This document shows, one piece after another, positions 21,380-33,712 of a DNA stretch of 64,000 nt. The stretch spans positions 57,134,001-57,198,000 of the forward strand of contig NC_072893.1 in the NCBI RefSeq assembly GCF_027943255.1, given 5' to 3'. Numbering within the stretch: the stretch's first letter is position 1; the number at the start of each line of letters is the position of its first letter. Position numbers and translations under genes: made by a program. The stretch comes from Anastrepha obliqua. Lineage: Eukaryota; Arthropoda; Insecta; Diptera; Tephritidae. The notes under the pieces were generated by a model that saw only the letters and a list, made by a program, of their open reading frames with translations, searched no databases and was not told the origin of the DNA.

Positions 21380-21764
21380 TTAACCGTTTGAGTCCCAAGT
21401 AGCGCAATCACACTACTGAGATTTTATATCTAGAAAACCAAGTACATTTTGACATTTTGGAGAACTAGCGGTGCACTACGATTGAAGGAGCCACGCGCTC
21501 AGATATACTGAAGCAAGTACATCACAAATTTCGTTTTCATATAAATCGTACGACTTACAATAGGGAGAGTAAAACTGTAAAAATGTAAAAATCGAGTATA
21601 AATTAGATTTTTTATTGGTATTGGTATCTTTCGGTACAAAATAAAAGAAGAGCCATTGCGCTGGTTTGGATTTTTTGCACTCATTTAAAAAAATCTCAGT
21701 TCTCCTGTTTGAGATTCTTCAACAGTGTTTTTTCAATACATTCTTGGACTCAAAGAGTTATTAA
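21380..21764. mobile_element. Candidate TTAA-flanked MITE
   Basis: Left boundary TTAA at 21380-21383 followed by CCGTTTGAGTCCCAAG. Right boundary TTAA at 21761-21764, whose minus-strand reading is TAACTCTTTGAGTCCAAG. The TTTGAGTCC core is inverted, and TTAA is the piggyBac-type target. The interior (about 375 bp) is noncoding. The repeats are short and imperfect, so this call is tentative. The stretch before it (21131-21379) shows nothing recognisable. Confidence 0.42.
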
Positions 21765-22419
21765 ACATTCTTTTAATTTAAAGAAAATTCATTGTATAGG
21801 ACAACAAAAATCTTCACACCGAAACTAATTTATGAATCTCATTCTTGAACGCCGACCTCACAATACTTGAGCCATAATTTCTAGCACCTTAAGCACTTGC
21901 TTAGTAATTGACGTGTACAACCGAAAATGTTTAACAAATCTTTTTCGTGACGTGTAAATGGATATATTTAACAACCAAAAATGTTCCTTACAAAGTTATA
22001 TAACATTAAAATTAAATGCATTTCTCAATGTTTTCTGATGTACTTGAAGTGCTCTTAAATCTTGCTTGCTTTCTTCATTAAAAAATTTTATTATTCTCAG
22101 AATTAATCACCCTTTTGGAAAATTTATAATTTTTCAAATGCCGTCGTACATCAATCATATTTGACACTTGTGAACTAGGGAGCTGTAGAATATACACTGG
22201 CAAGCAGTGGAGCGCGAAAAGCTCAAAATAAAAATTTTCATCACTTCAATATTTTTCTTCTATTTAGTAGAAAAGCTCTGCAAAAACATAATTATATGAC
22301 CTTGTACGTATTCATTTCATTCGCAAGTAAAGTAAAATAATTGCGAAATAACGATGAGGACTTAATTTGTTAGACTTAACTGGATTTGTTTTTTGGTATT
22401 TGATATATGAATTTAGGTA
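21765..22419. other. No gene recognised
   Basis: AT-rich sequence without motif-bearing frames between the MITE candidate and the pogo-like element. Confidence 0.5.
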
Positions 22420-22614
22420 CAGTAGGTTCTGTTTTTATGCGGCTTTTTTTTATGCGGTTTTGAAATAGTGCGGTTTTTTTTTTTAATTAAAAATGCATGT
22501 CGACCTATCGGGAATTGTACATATAAACAAGATTCTAAACCAGCTAAGCAAAAACTCATCACAGATTATATCAAAAATGCTAACCCTACAAGTATGGAAC
22601 CGCCTGCATAACTA

Positions 22615-22749
22615 TCCAGATCAGACGTGTACATTTCCTCAAGTGACGAAAGTGATTTTACCCCAAATCGTAAACAAACGCGCAACATGTGGGTATTGTC
22701 TGATTCTATTTCTGACTTAAATTTATTTTTCGATTCTGACGTTTCTTAA
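22615..22749 (+). pseudogene. Probable C-terminal tail of a pogo/Tigger transposase
   Basis: A 44-codon open stretch reads SDVYISSSDESDFTPNRKQT and ends DLNLFFDSDVS before a TAA, with poly(A)-like AATAAAG directly after. The acidic Ser/Asp-rich tail fits the disordered C-terminus of pogo/Tigger transposases. That is inference from composition and position, as no catalytic motif is left. Confidence 0.5.
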
Positions 22750-22810
22750 ATAAAGATATTATATAATTTTCAAAAATACAATATTTTGTTTATGAGATTT
22801 TATTTAATTA

Positions 22811-23482
22811 CTAGCATTTCCCAATGGGCTTCGCACCACCATACATAAATTTTTTTTTTTTATATCGCAAGAAATTTTTCATACTAAGTTTTCTTTATAG
22901 AACTCGTAAAATGTTTAAACAGTTGAATTAGTTGATTTTTTCCATTCAACATACTTTCTAAAGATGTCACACTAGCCTTTTCTGTACTTTTTTAAAATTT
23001 GATTGTGGTGGTCACCTAACATATGTATATACAGGTAAGGTGAAAGAGCCGATAAAAACTTGTAATTAAACTTTGATTCTTTAATTTCCATTTCAATTTT
23101 TTACGCTAAATAAATTATGCTAAAATAAATAAAGTTAAAAATGTTTTTCCAGTTCCTTGAATGCTCCAGTTTTTTTTATATTTTCGTCCAAAATTATTAT
23201 AAACATAATACACTTACAACCACAACAGTACAACAGAAACGCTCATAAGCGGCTGTGTATTTGTTGTTGTTTTTCCCATACAGGCATTTCGTATGAGAGG
23301 AAGCCATTACTCACATAAAATGTCGTAACTCAGAAACGGCTGCACCAATTTCAATCAAACTTCACACAAACTACCTCCTCAAAAATAGAAAAGAACTCTG
23401 AAATTTTTGTGTCAATCGGTTCGGAGGTTCTTGAGTTATAAGATTACCAAGGAAATGTAACTTCTTTTTATATATATAGATT
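22811..23482. repeat. Probable nested repeat inside the pogo-like element
   Basis: The block starts near ACTAGCATTTCCCAATGGGC and TTCGCACC. It ends with text of the type AACGGCTGCACCAATTTCAA, CAATCGGTTCGGAGGTTC, then TTTTATATATATAGA. Sequences of this wording are widespread at the ends of insect repeats, but I cannot assign the family. No coding content. Confidence 0.35.
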
Positions 23483-23674
23483 TCAGATTCATGCGGTCTA
23501 TGGAACGTATCTATAGTTATAATATGGGACTAGTACCCTTTTTTTATGCGATTATTCCAGATTTATGCGGTTTTAGCACTTTTGAAACGTATCTATAGTT
23601 TTACTATAGAACTAGTAGCTTTTTTATGCTGTTTCTAGCGGAACGTATCTACCGCATAAAAACAGAACCTACTG

Positions 23675-23909
23675 TATTTGAATTTGTGAAAAAATTGCCC
23701 TATTGTTTCAATAAATATTTTATGGTGGTATACCTGAAATTATTTTTCAGCTGATTTCAGCATTTTTTCAGTAGCTGAATAATTTTAGATCTTGACACTT
23801 AAGAAACCCTTGTGCCAGAACAGAAATTACCTGCGGACCAGACTGACTACGCCCTTCGCTTCGGTTGGACGGGAAAGGGTTAGTCTTTGGATTTCTAGTA
23901 CATACATAT
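23675..23909. other. Short unassigned stretch
   Basis: Nothing recognised between the pogo-like element and the next mariner relic. Confidence 0.4.
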
Positions 23910-24310
23910 ATCGGGTGTTTTTTTTTAACTATATGAGCAATATAGATATCGATGAATCGTTTAACGCCAGAGGATGGCTGTGGAAATTTACTTAAAAAGA
24001 GAAAAAAAAGTATATCCGTTCGTGAATTTCATATAGCGAAGCATTGAATAATACGCCGAAATGTCGATTCGTCGTCGCTCTCAACTTGTTGGTCTTTGTC
24101 CTTCGACTTAGCTTACGGGCCTATAAAATACAGCTCGTGCAAGAATTGCAGCCAAATGGCCATGATTTGCGTAAAGTTTTTGCTGATTTTGCTCATTTAG
24201 ATTTATTATTCGGACTTATTGGAAAAAATAGTAAAAAATTTGTCTGATCGAATGGACCATGTAATTCGTAGCCGCGACGGGCATACGCCCGATATCATAT
24301 CCAAAAAATA
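23910..24310 (+). mobile_element. Core-deleted mariner/Tc1-type relic
   Basis: A likely left end TATCGGGTGTTTTTTTTTAA at 23910 is followed by scrambled coding pieces. LRAYKIQLVQELQPNGHDLR and KVFADFAH (24100-24200) are the end of the second HTH/linker of a mariner-type transposase. NLSDRMDHVIRSRDGHTPDI and ISKK (24240-24310) are its C-terminus. The whole catalytic core is missing, so the two pieces are separated by only about 40 bases. No matching right inverted repeat was found. This family (YKIQLVQEL linker) differs from the mariners at 32 and 3665. Confidence 0.68.
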
Positions 24311-27300
24311 AATCCCATGAAATTATCAACCAGATAATAAGAAAAAAAATTCATTCCAGCAATATTTCTGTTTCTTGATGTCATTTTAAGTCTTCAGTCT
24401 CTTGAAAGACACGCTATATAACTTACAGAGTAAAAAAGGCGACAAATGTATACAATTTATTCAAAATTATGTCAAAGGGATTAATCCTTTACTACTTGTT
24501 TTGGAAAATTTCCTTGTTTATTCTCTAAAAAGTACTAATAGGGTACCAATGCCAAGAAATCATGTTTACTGCTCCAAAATCACGTTAAAAGGAACACCTT
24601 TTTTATTTTTATATATTTCTCGCTTGAGAAGGTCTCACTTTCAGTTTTACGGACAGGTATCAGCTTCGAATCATGTGTCCTCATTCATCCAATTTTTGTT
24701 TGTTTTTCTCTGCTTTGCATAACAACAGCTATTTTTATATAACTCTCGCGAGTCTAATAGTCGCGTGTGTCTAGTTACCTTGACGCTTGTGCTTATATAA
24801 ATGAGAATTTATGCATCTTTCCAACGATATAAGCATTTGACAGTTGTTTTCACGCACACATATGAAATATTATTGGCACAAATGTTTATGCTATGCATTT
24901 ATTTTTGACTTAACTTTCATATATGTATTTATACTCGTATATAAAATTTTATGTAATAGTTAAAAAGAGTTATGGTGACAAATTAATAGTTTCTCTAAAA
25001 ACAAAAAAATGGGATTGCATGAGCGTACTATTTATTGAAAAAATAAATATCCACTGCAGGTCGGTGTAATAGTATTGCCAGCGGTACTTACTAACCAGCA
25101 GAATAATCAAAAATCATGTGCCATTTTAATATCTTATCTTTCATTTGCACACATAAAATCTATCTATTTCGATTCGGCAATTCATTCTCTGTTTATAAGG
25201 CATTTGAAGTTGAAGATTCAGCGTTTTTTTTTGTGCCATTGGGATTTTGGTTTTGAAAAGTTTATCAGCAATAAAAGTTTATAAAGGAAATAGTAAAAGT
25301 GTCAAAGGGTTCTGCTCCTTCATTTCTAACTATGCATTGATCGGATTTAGTGCTTAAACGTGACCGTAGAAGATCTGAAGCTGATTTAGTGGACGTCAAA
25401 AAGTACAACAACAAGAGAACTTATTGAGCAATTGTATGACATTCTTTGTAAAGATTCAAGATTTAAATACATGTCTGATACCAGAGGTATTGAGGACTGC
25501 CATAATGGAAGTTGTGACATCTTGTTTGCTTCCTATTTAATCCTATAAAACGATAGAAGTGCAGATTTGGAACTTCGTGAAAAGTTTTAAAAAAATTGAT
25601 GAAAATTTTACCCAAATTGAAACTTTTGAGAATGTATTTTTATATTCTATGAGTTTGTATATAAATCAAAGTTTGAAATTTGGATGAAAGTGAAAAAAAT
25701 ACAACAGGTTTAAAAAAAATTCTCACTTTTTAATAAAAACTCTTAGACAATTCTCGGGTATGCAATTTTCTAGCCACTTTAATTTTGAAATAAAAAAGTA
25801 CCAATTAAAAGTAACTCAAAAATCGCGTTGATTTTTAAAATCTTTTTGCTGGTGGTCTTGTGCGTTTACTCCATATAAGGAATTCATGACATTTTTTTAT
25901 ATGGAATAAACACCGTCAACAAAAAAAAAAAAATGATAAAAATCAGAGTTTAATACGCAACTGCTTACTCAAGATATTTCTCAAAACTCTGATTAAAAAG
26001 TAAGAGATTTTGATAAATATTTGCTAATTTTGTTTTTTTTTTTTGTTTTTAGTTTACACAAAGTTTAAAACTTTTATTTACTCATATATGGTTCTTCTAA
26101 GAGAATTAACAATATATTAATAAACAAAATTTAAATCAGTTAAGAAACAAATAAATAGTAAAAACTTGTCTATAAGTATCTGTGCTACAGTTATATAAGG
26201 CAGTGTAGGTATATAAGTATGCCAGATGTACGAATTCTTCTTATTTTTCATGATGAGTTGCATATGGAAAAGTAATGCGCAAAGCGTGTGCCGCATTCCT
26301 TGACAGTTTAACAAAAAACTGACAACAGTAATATGCAGAGCTTACGGAAAATCCCTACAAGGACAGTATAGAACTAATATTACTAATTTTATTTTATTAC
26401 TAATATAATATTATTATTGGCATAAGAAAAGTTTATTAAAATTGAGGGCGATTGCAACTACTAATTGAAAGAATTTAACTTAAAAATTACCATTTTTTAC
26501 TTATTTTATTTACTTTATTTGTGATTTCTTACTTTCAATCAACCTATTTGTAGAAATCGAAAAATTCACATTTCCATCGCAACTTTGTAAAAAGTAGAAC
26601 AAAATTTATAGCACTGCCATTTAGTATACCTTCATTTTCAAGAAATTGTTTTCCACAATCAGCGCTTTTATCACCTAGTTTACGTGTGTACTCGCATGCA
26701 TTTTCGCAACTTTGTTTCGCCCAACTACGCCATCATCACAACTCTTCAAATTCCTTCCTTACATCACAACGACAAAAGCCTGCTAACCATTCGGCATTTA
26801 TGGCATTCCGTGCACGAAAGTCACACGACTAAGCGCCTTGTGTGGCTACAGTTTCAACTGCATACCAGCCAGCATTGTTTTTGCCCTCTGCCTTCACAGG
26901 GTTCAATGAATTTCGTGCGCATTCACTCAGCTGTTGAACTGGAGGTGTGAAATTTACATTTGCTGGGAATTTAATTAAGTTTCGTAAAAGTATCGCATGA
27001 CACAAAGGAGCAAATTTCAGTCTGCATATTTTCGGGTAGCATGGTTAGAAGTCAAACAAGCCATCAACATAACTGTATTCTTTTAATTAATTTATATAAT
27101 TGGAGAGGTTGGGAAAATGTTGCGCATTTATTCTTGCTTATGTATTTCTTGAATGAAGGAATTAACCAATGCCATTCACAAATAAAAAGCAAAAATACGC
27201 ATTATTATTATTTTTTTTTTTTTATTGAATTTCAAAGTACCTGAGTTATTTTAGTTAAGCTCAAAGTATAGATATAACGGTTGAGCGAATATAAAAGGTT

Positions 27301-27880
27301 GGGCATATCAATCGGAGCTTGGAGAATTTGTCACAATCAGCTGTTGAACTGATATAATTGTAGAGCTTTGCTTATATCTTTTTTGTTTAGAAACAACTAC
27401 TTGCTTTTTATTTCCGTTCCTAAGACATTTCTTGTTTATTTCAACTTATGCTTACTATTCATTTTTGTTCCCAAGAGCTGTCTACTTTTGTACTAAGCTT
27501 AAAAATACCAAAATTTTCAATCAGAACAAACAAAAAGCCACAAAAATAACAGGAAAAAAACATCTAGCCAAGCCTCTCCTCTCGCCTCTACTAGGTAAGC
27601 AGGTGTGAATAAGGAATATCCGAGTAGTTTTTATTCATTTGATATTTCCAATGCAGAGAAGGTAAGACAATATAAAGTTTTCTGTTCAAAAGACTATACA
27701 ACTCATGGTTCCAGTTGCATTTTGTTTACTTTATAACAAAATACAAGGTAGTGCAAAATTAGTAAATCAAATTAACCAATTTTGTTCTAAATTAGACTGA
27801 GCACGATTGATTACATTCTTATATGCGGCTATAACTTCCCGAAACCATAATTTTTCCTTTTGCTCTTTTTCAGATAAGAC
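24311..27880. other. 3.6 kb with no gene recognised
   Basis: AT-rich DNA with several poly(A)/poly(T) runs (for example near 25919 and 26033). Open frames at 24402-24722 and 26684-26950 have no domain-like features. No terminal repeats were detected. Could be intron. Confidence 0.5.
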
Positions 27881-28503
27881 ATGGAGGAATACAACTTCAA
27901 TCGAGTAATGAAGATACATTCAGTTATCGTCGCAAGTCACCCTGATTTATAAACCTTTGACTTTCTTATGTGCGCCTGTTCATTCGTTCAGAAGGTTCTC
28001 CGTGAAGTCGATGTAAAATCTGTTGCAAAACTCCAAAAACACGAGGGCCGTTCTGACACTGTCCGATCTGCAAAATGTATTCAACAAGTGCATGGGATCA
28101 ATGACGAGGACGCTTCATATTCAAAACCAATGAAGGAGCTTAATGTTTCTGAGAGTTTTATCCATCGAGTTGTCTATGAAGATCTCCGGTATAAAATCTA
28201 CGTTATGCGCAGAAGACAGTTTATGCCAGAGCACACATGAGAACAGGGAAGCGATTACAAAAACCAAACCTATCTCCCTTGACCTTAATCTCTATTACTT
28301 TTGTATGGGGTGTAGTTGAGCGGCCTCATATCACCATTTATTCGCTGAAGGCTGCAATTAATACCGTTATGGTCAATATGAATAACAGGCATTTGATCCG
28401 GTCATACAATCGTTTCCAGACTTGTATTGAGGAATGGAACGCAGCTAATGGGACATGTTGTTTAAAAAATTGGAGAAGTTTCATTAAATTTTATTCAAAA
28501 TAA
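27881..28503 (+). pseudogene. Core-deleted Tc1/mariner transposase relic
   Basis: The start MEEYNFNRVMKIHSVIVASH is followed by a TAA, then, read on, FVQKVLREVDVKSVAKLQKH. Next come RRSDT-like text and NVSESFIHRVVYEDLRYKIY, then VMRRRQFMPEHT: the DNA-binding domains of a widespread arthropod Tc1/mariner group. At about 28250-28285 the sequence jumps to the C-terminal region, FVWGVVERPHITIYSLKAAI, then RSYNRFQTCIEEWNAANG. The two central catalytic Asp motifs are deleted. The third (normally NPLDYYVWGVVE) reads ISITFVWGVVE and lacks its Asp. No inverted repeats identified. Confidence 0.78.
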
Positions 28504-29682
28504 AAGTGAATTTTTTTTACTCTCAAGCTGTCCCTAAATATTGCATAGGCGCCAGATCTAATTTTCCATAAAATTTACCAAAATCTGTCAAGCCCAAAAC
28601 ATCTGCTGGTGAGTGGTAAAACGGAGTAAAACGAAAACGAATTGCCTCGCATACTCAGCACGCTTACTGTACCGAAAGATTTATGTAACCTATATTGCAC
28701 AAGGTAGAGGCGGACTTTCTCGCAGAGAGAATTCATAATGCGTTCTTTGTCGATCCCGCCGAAGTCTCATATGCACCTAAAACTTTATATTTCAAGAAGT
28801 AATGCTGCATACTCAGTTTTTCAGTTTCTTAGCAATTTAATTTTTTGAAAAAGTTTAAAGTTTCAAATTTACAAAATTTAGAAAAATTCTTCTAAATACT
28901 TATACTCACTTTAAGTAATGAATATGGATATCAAAGAAAAGTGAATATATTAGCTTGAAGCTGCAGAAATCCACTACTTATATTTTTTTATTTTGTGCAA
29001 ATGACTTAAAACAGTTTTATGGTCGATCTTTACCTTCTGGACGATGGTAAGACTACTAATATACCGTTGAGTTTCGATGATTTCTGTGATTTTATAGACA
29101 TTTACAACGACGGACCTGCCTGTGAGAGGTGCATCTTTAACATCAAAAACGACTAAATGGAATCGGTGAAACCAATTTCCACGTAAGTAGCTGTTACAGT
29201 AACGGTAACATAAACACCATTCATACGGATGGCTTGAATTTTCGACTTTATCAAAGAAAAACTATAAAATGTACAGAACTTCCTCTATTTTGAACTCCAA
29301 TGTTTACACCCTGTAATTCACAACTGAATGGAACAAACAAAATCCAGGAAAGAATTTTTTTTGTGTGAAATGTTACCTTGACAAAGAGCATAAACTTTAA
29401 ATTGTTTAATCATCTTCCGAGAAAATAATGGATGGATGTTGCTAAAAGTAAATTAAATAAAAATTACTTAAAAAATAGTTGAACTTTCCTCCTGTACGGA
29501 ATGAATATTATTAAAAATCTATATTTGTACTGGCAAAAAGTATATAGAAAATATTTAAGGTGGAAAAGAAAGGAAAGGTGAAATAAGAAAAAATAATATA
29601 GAAGAATTTTATTGTGTTTAACTTACAAGGGAAAATCTAAGGTAACTGACGTAAATCTGATACTATTGAATCACCCTATATA
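28504..29682. other. No gene recognised
   Basis: Ordinary AT-rich sequence with stops in all frames and no repeat ends recognised. Confidence 0.5.
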
Positions 29683-30707
29683 TACAAGGTGGCGCAAAAG
29701 TAACCTTGCGATGTTTTTTTGGCTGTAATTTAAAAAAAAAATGAAAAACTTTGATTCTTCTTGTGGACTATTTTTATTTGGTCTTTTAATTTTTTTTACA
29801 TCAAGTCGAGAATATGATGTCATGTAAATGGCCGCCGCCACAGTTGATTGCCATTTGAGCCCTTTTTATGGCATTTTCCATCACTTTGGCCAAAACTTCC
29901 GGCGATAGGTCCTCACATTCTTGACGGATATTGTCTTTAAGAGCTGCAAGAGTCTGAGGCTTGTTGACATAAACCCACGACGTCTTCGAAGAAAAAAGGT
30001 CCGATGACTCCTCCAGCGAAAACAGCACACCATACAGTGACTTTGAGCGGGAGTAAAGGCTCTTCGTGGGTTACACGCGGATTTTCAGTGCCCCAGACGC
30101 GTAAATTTTGCTTATTTACGTACCCGCTAAGATGGAAATGGGCCTCATCACTCATGATTATTTTTGATGAAAAATCATCTTCCTCTCCATCTTAAGGATG
30201 GCTTGAGCGTATGTTAGACGCGATTGGCGGTCAGCAGCTAAAAGCTGATGCACCGTCTGGACTTTGTACGGAAACATCTTCAAATCTTGTACCAAAATTC
30301 GCTGTAAAGACCGTCGACTGATACCCATTTGCGTGGCACGTCGTCTGGTCGATATCGACGGCGCTTCCATGACATCCTCGACTACAGCAGCAATATTCCC
30401 TGCAGAATGGCTACTCCGGGGTCTGCCACGCCTGGCAGCATCTTATATTGTGCCAGTATCTTCGAGGCGCGCGGCTAAACGTCGTAGTGTTTCACCAGTA
30501 GGCGTTGGACGGCGAGGAAATCTGCGACGAAATTCACGTTGTGCCAAAGCCACCGAACGTTCTGGAGCAGTGTAGCGTAACATTGTTTATTAACGTGTAT
30601 TTCGCATGTGTTTACTACACAAATGTCAAAACAGAACTGACATTAGGGGCCAATCGCAAAATTTATAGCATTTTCTGATAGGAGGATTACTTTAGCGCCA
30701 CCTGTTA
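29683..30707 (-). mobile_element. Mariner-type element with both ends and a deleted core
   Basis: TA-flanked. Left end CAAGGTGGCGCAAAAGTAAC; right end on the minus strand ACAGGTGGCGCTAAAGTAAT. Length is about 1.02 kb. The GGTGGCGCNAAAGTAA terminus recurs in this class of mariner-type elements. The interior is a broken minus-strand transposase gene. It is non-autonomous but has recognisable termini. Confidence 0.88.
29801..30583 (-). pseudogene. Mariner-type transposase with catalytic core partly deleted
   Basis: The start at 30583 reads MLRYTAPERSVALAQREFRR, the first HTH, and soon hits a stop. The frame then continues SISTRRRATQMGISRRSLQR and ILVQDLKMFPYKVQTVHQLL, the second HTH and linker. 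After a frameshift the first catalytic Asp is in MSDEAHFHLSGYVNKQNLRV, followed by LKVTVWCAVFAGGVIGPFFF. It then jumps to NKPQTLAALKDNIRQECEDL, ending GGGHLHDIIF. The second and third catalytic Asp residues lie in the missing part. At least two frameshifts and one stop. The HTH, first Asp and C-terminal GGH..DIIF wording are diagnostic of this insect group. Confidence 0.86.
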
Positions 30708-33295
30708 TGTGAAATTTGAGCTATTCCAATTAAGAATGCCTAATGAAATATTGGATTTCACAACTTAATTAATAATTAATAATTCACTGCCTTTATTTTC
30801 CATGTACTTATATTATTACAGTACGTATACTTAAAAAAGTGCAATAAAATAGTAGTAGTAAAATTTAGTATTTTCAATAAAAAATATTGCATTGCCATAC
30901 AAGAATGTACATGAAATTTAGTATTTCTTAGCCCATACTTCAAATTAACAGCAAGCGTAAAATGGTTCGAAAATTCCCAATTCGCAGAGTTGAAAGTAAT
31001 TTGAAGTTTTCGACGCTCAGAAATTCTTAAAAATATAAAAACTGTAAATAAAAATTACCAAAATAAAGAATCTCAATGACCGACCAAAACCCTACGCGCC
31101 GGGTAAGCCAATGCGTATACGCGACCAACCAACACTAAAGCGGCCAAGTTTAACAACCATTCTTGTTTTCTTTCTCTACACCAAGTTTACGAGTACCTGC
31201 TCATCCATATACTCGTATACATACACACATATGCCGGCATTAATATTAGAACAACACCTAAGGGGATGCACCTCAAATTTGCAAGTCTACAAGGCACAAA
31301 CTGGTTTTCGCCCTTAGCCATGTGGTGAGGTGACCACAATTTGTGTGGCATAAATGGTTTTTATGTAATTTTTATATGCTGTCGATGAGCGTAAGGAGAA
31401 AAAGTAAGTAGGGGTGTATGACATACAAAATTTTCTAACAACAAGGGACATTAGTAGCTTGGTACTTGTGAATTTTGTGTGGCAACGGAAGCGTAAATTT
31501 TTGAGGCAATCAAAGAAAGAGGCTGCCTACAGAAAATGAAAGGTACAGCGAACACAAGTTTCAAAATGCGGGCGTAATGTTGACAAACAGAGCAGCAATA
31601 AAAGAAAAGTTAAATTCTAATAAAACGCTCCGGGGGCTACTAACAGTGACAACAACAAATACAGACACAACAAAGTTGTTAGTAGAGCAAAAGTAAGTAA
31701 AGCAATAAGGTAAGAAATTGACAATGAGAAACAGAAAAGAAAAAAATTTGGAAAAGCAAAAAAAATTTGGGTATATGTGTAAGTGTAAACGAAGAGAACA
31801 TGAACCTGTGACATACGAAAGTTCCCAGAAAATAGTTAACAAATTTGAAAAAGTTGGCAAGGCCAAACCTATTGCTTGAAAAAAGTAGTCAAAGTAAGCA
31901 AATAAATATTAAAAGCGGAGTACTGCAAAAAAATAAGAACAAACGCTATTTCTTACTTCTCTACTTTGTTGCAACCTCATAACGGGTTTTTTTCCTTTTC
32001 TCTTCACCCTCGAATGATTGACACACACAAATCTTCCCATTTTCTTTAGTTTTTTTCTCATTTTCCAAACTTTTGCGCGTACACCTCTCTATGTATGTTC
32101 GGCCATTTAAATTCAATGTTCGAGCCTAATAATGGCTGTTAGCCGCAAGTGCAACACTCTTGAACAAAAAACAGGCGGACAACAAAAAGGTAAAAGCAAA
32201 GGCACAAACACACAATTTACAATTTACTTAAATACCTAAATTTGTGAGTGTGTGTGCATACACACGTACATGTGCTGACGAGCAATGACAGCAACAAAAA
32301 TAGTCATTTGAGGACAGTTGGTAAGGCAAAGGCAGCAGCTGTAGTGGAAGTGATGCCTTAACACCACAAAGGCATCGTGACATTTTTTCTTTTTTTACTT
32401 GTATATATTTATATATATAGTAATATTCAGCTACCCAACTTGTTGGCAACTGCCGCTCTGTGGTGCTTTTCACAGCTTTTGTAAAACATCTCCAAAAACT
32501 TATCACCGTACTTGTGCTTTCGTGGCATTTGGTGAAACGTTTCTGCATTGCCTGTGGCATTGAAGTGATGATGCCAACTGACGACCAACCGACCCATCAT
32601 GCACAGGCCTCACTGACTATTGTGTGTTGCCATTAAAATGAGGGTGCGAGAGAGCATGTCACTTGTGTGCCTTTACCTTTATATGTACATTTGTATGGCT
32701 GTTGGCATGTACAGATTCATTTACAGGGTGGGTATCTTTTTCATTCGAATGTTCTTTTGACATTGATAGCTTTTGCCGCTCAAACTCTTGGCAGTCAGTC
32801 AGTCAGTCAGTAGCATGAAATCGCGGAACAAAATCCGTCATTTTAATTACGGTTGAAAAGAGTTTAGAAGTAAAGGACAAAACTAGTCACGAATACGTGA
32901 AATTTATATTCAAATATTATTTCATGCTCTGAATACTTTTCTAATACTAAATTTTTCTATTGTAAGTTATATAAGTACATTAGCAGTCACGGATTACTTA
33001 TCATTGAACTTGTTGGTTCCTCTTAAAATTTTTTGGAGTTCGGCTATTGTCAGTTATGTGTTGAAATGCAAAATTTTACTAAAAATATACCTTTATTAAT
33101 AAGCAGTGACGCAGTTAACGAAGCGACATTAACAGACCGAACCGTTCGACGTTCTACAATGAAAATTTTGTTAAAGGATTTTCAAAGTGAATTATCCCAC
33201 TTTCTTTTTAGCATTAACAAAATTTTTGAAGTGAAACTTTTTAGGCGTCGATGGACGAGCGAAAACGGAGAGTAAAATTTCAAGGCCATGCAACG
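30708..33295. other. 2.6 kb with no gene recognised
   Basis: AT-rich sequence. A short AGTC array lies at 32793-32812 and TATATA tracts near 32401-32419. Open frames here (for example 31561-31866 minus and 33033-33275 plus) lack motifs. Could be intron or intergenic. Confidence 0.5.
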
Positions 33296-33712
33296 TTTTA
33301 GGCATTTTCGTTCCGCGAGAGAGAAAAAAGATATAACATAGAGGAAAGAGAGAGAGAGAGCTATACTTTATATATATCTAAGATACATATTACACTATTT
33401 TTTCTGAGTTTTTTCTTGTCGTTGCTAATTTCTAATGAGAAATAACACTGCCTACTTTTTGGCGCTTGTTTGTTGGCGCTTGTTTGTTGGCGCAAACTAG
33501 GAAATCTATTTTAGGCATTTTCGTTCCGCGAGAGAGAAAAAAGATATAACATAGAGGAAAGAGAGAGAGAGAGCTATACTTTATATATATCTAAGATACA
33601 CATTACACTATTTTTTCTGAGTTTTTTCTTGTCGTTGCTAATTTCTAATGAGAAATAACACTGCCTACTTTTTGGCGCTTGTTTGTTGGCGCAAACTAGG
33701 AAATCTATTTTT
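33296..33712. repeat. 213-bp tandem direct repeat (two units)
   Basis: Unit 1 is 33296-33508; unit 2 begins at 33509. Both contain TTTTAGGCATTTTCGTTCCG, a GA-rich tract, CTATACTTTATATATATCTA and CACTGCCTACTTTTTGGCGC. Unit 1 carries one extra GCGCTTGTTTGTTG-like repeat; otherwise the units are almost identical. The GGCGC/GCCTACTTTTTGG wording continues in degenerate form to about 33820, suggesting an older array. Confidence 0.92.

Larger units (their letters stand above)
22420..23674 (+). mobile_element. pogo/Tigger-like DNA transposon, non-autonomous
   Basis: Flanked by TA at 22418-22419 and 23675-23676. The left end CAGTAGGTTCTGTTTTTATG is the exact reverse complement of the right end (CATAAAAACAGAACCTACTG). 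Length is 1255 bp. Further GCGG/ATGCGGT-type subterminal motifs and a repeated GAACGTATCTATAGTT near the right end resemble those of Tigger elements. Only a C-terminal coding scrap remains inside, and an unrelated repeat appears to be inserted in the middle. Confidence 0.8.

Noticed and set aside
26684..26950. 88-codon open frame
   Set aside because: No recognisable features, and frames of this length are expected by chance.
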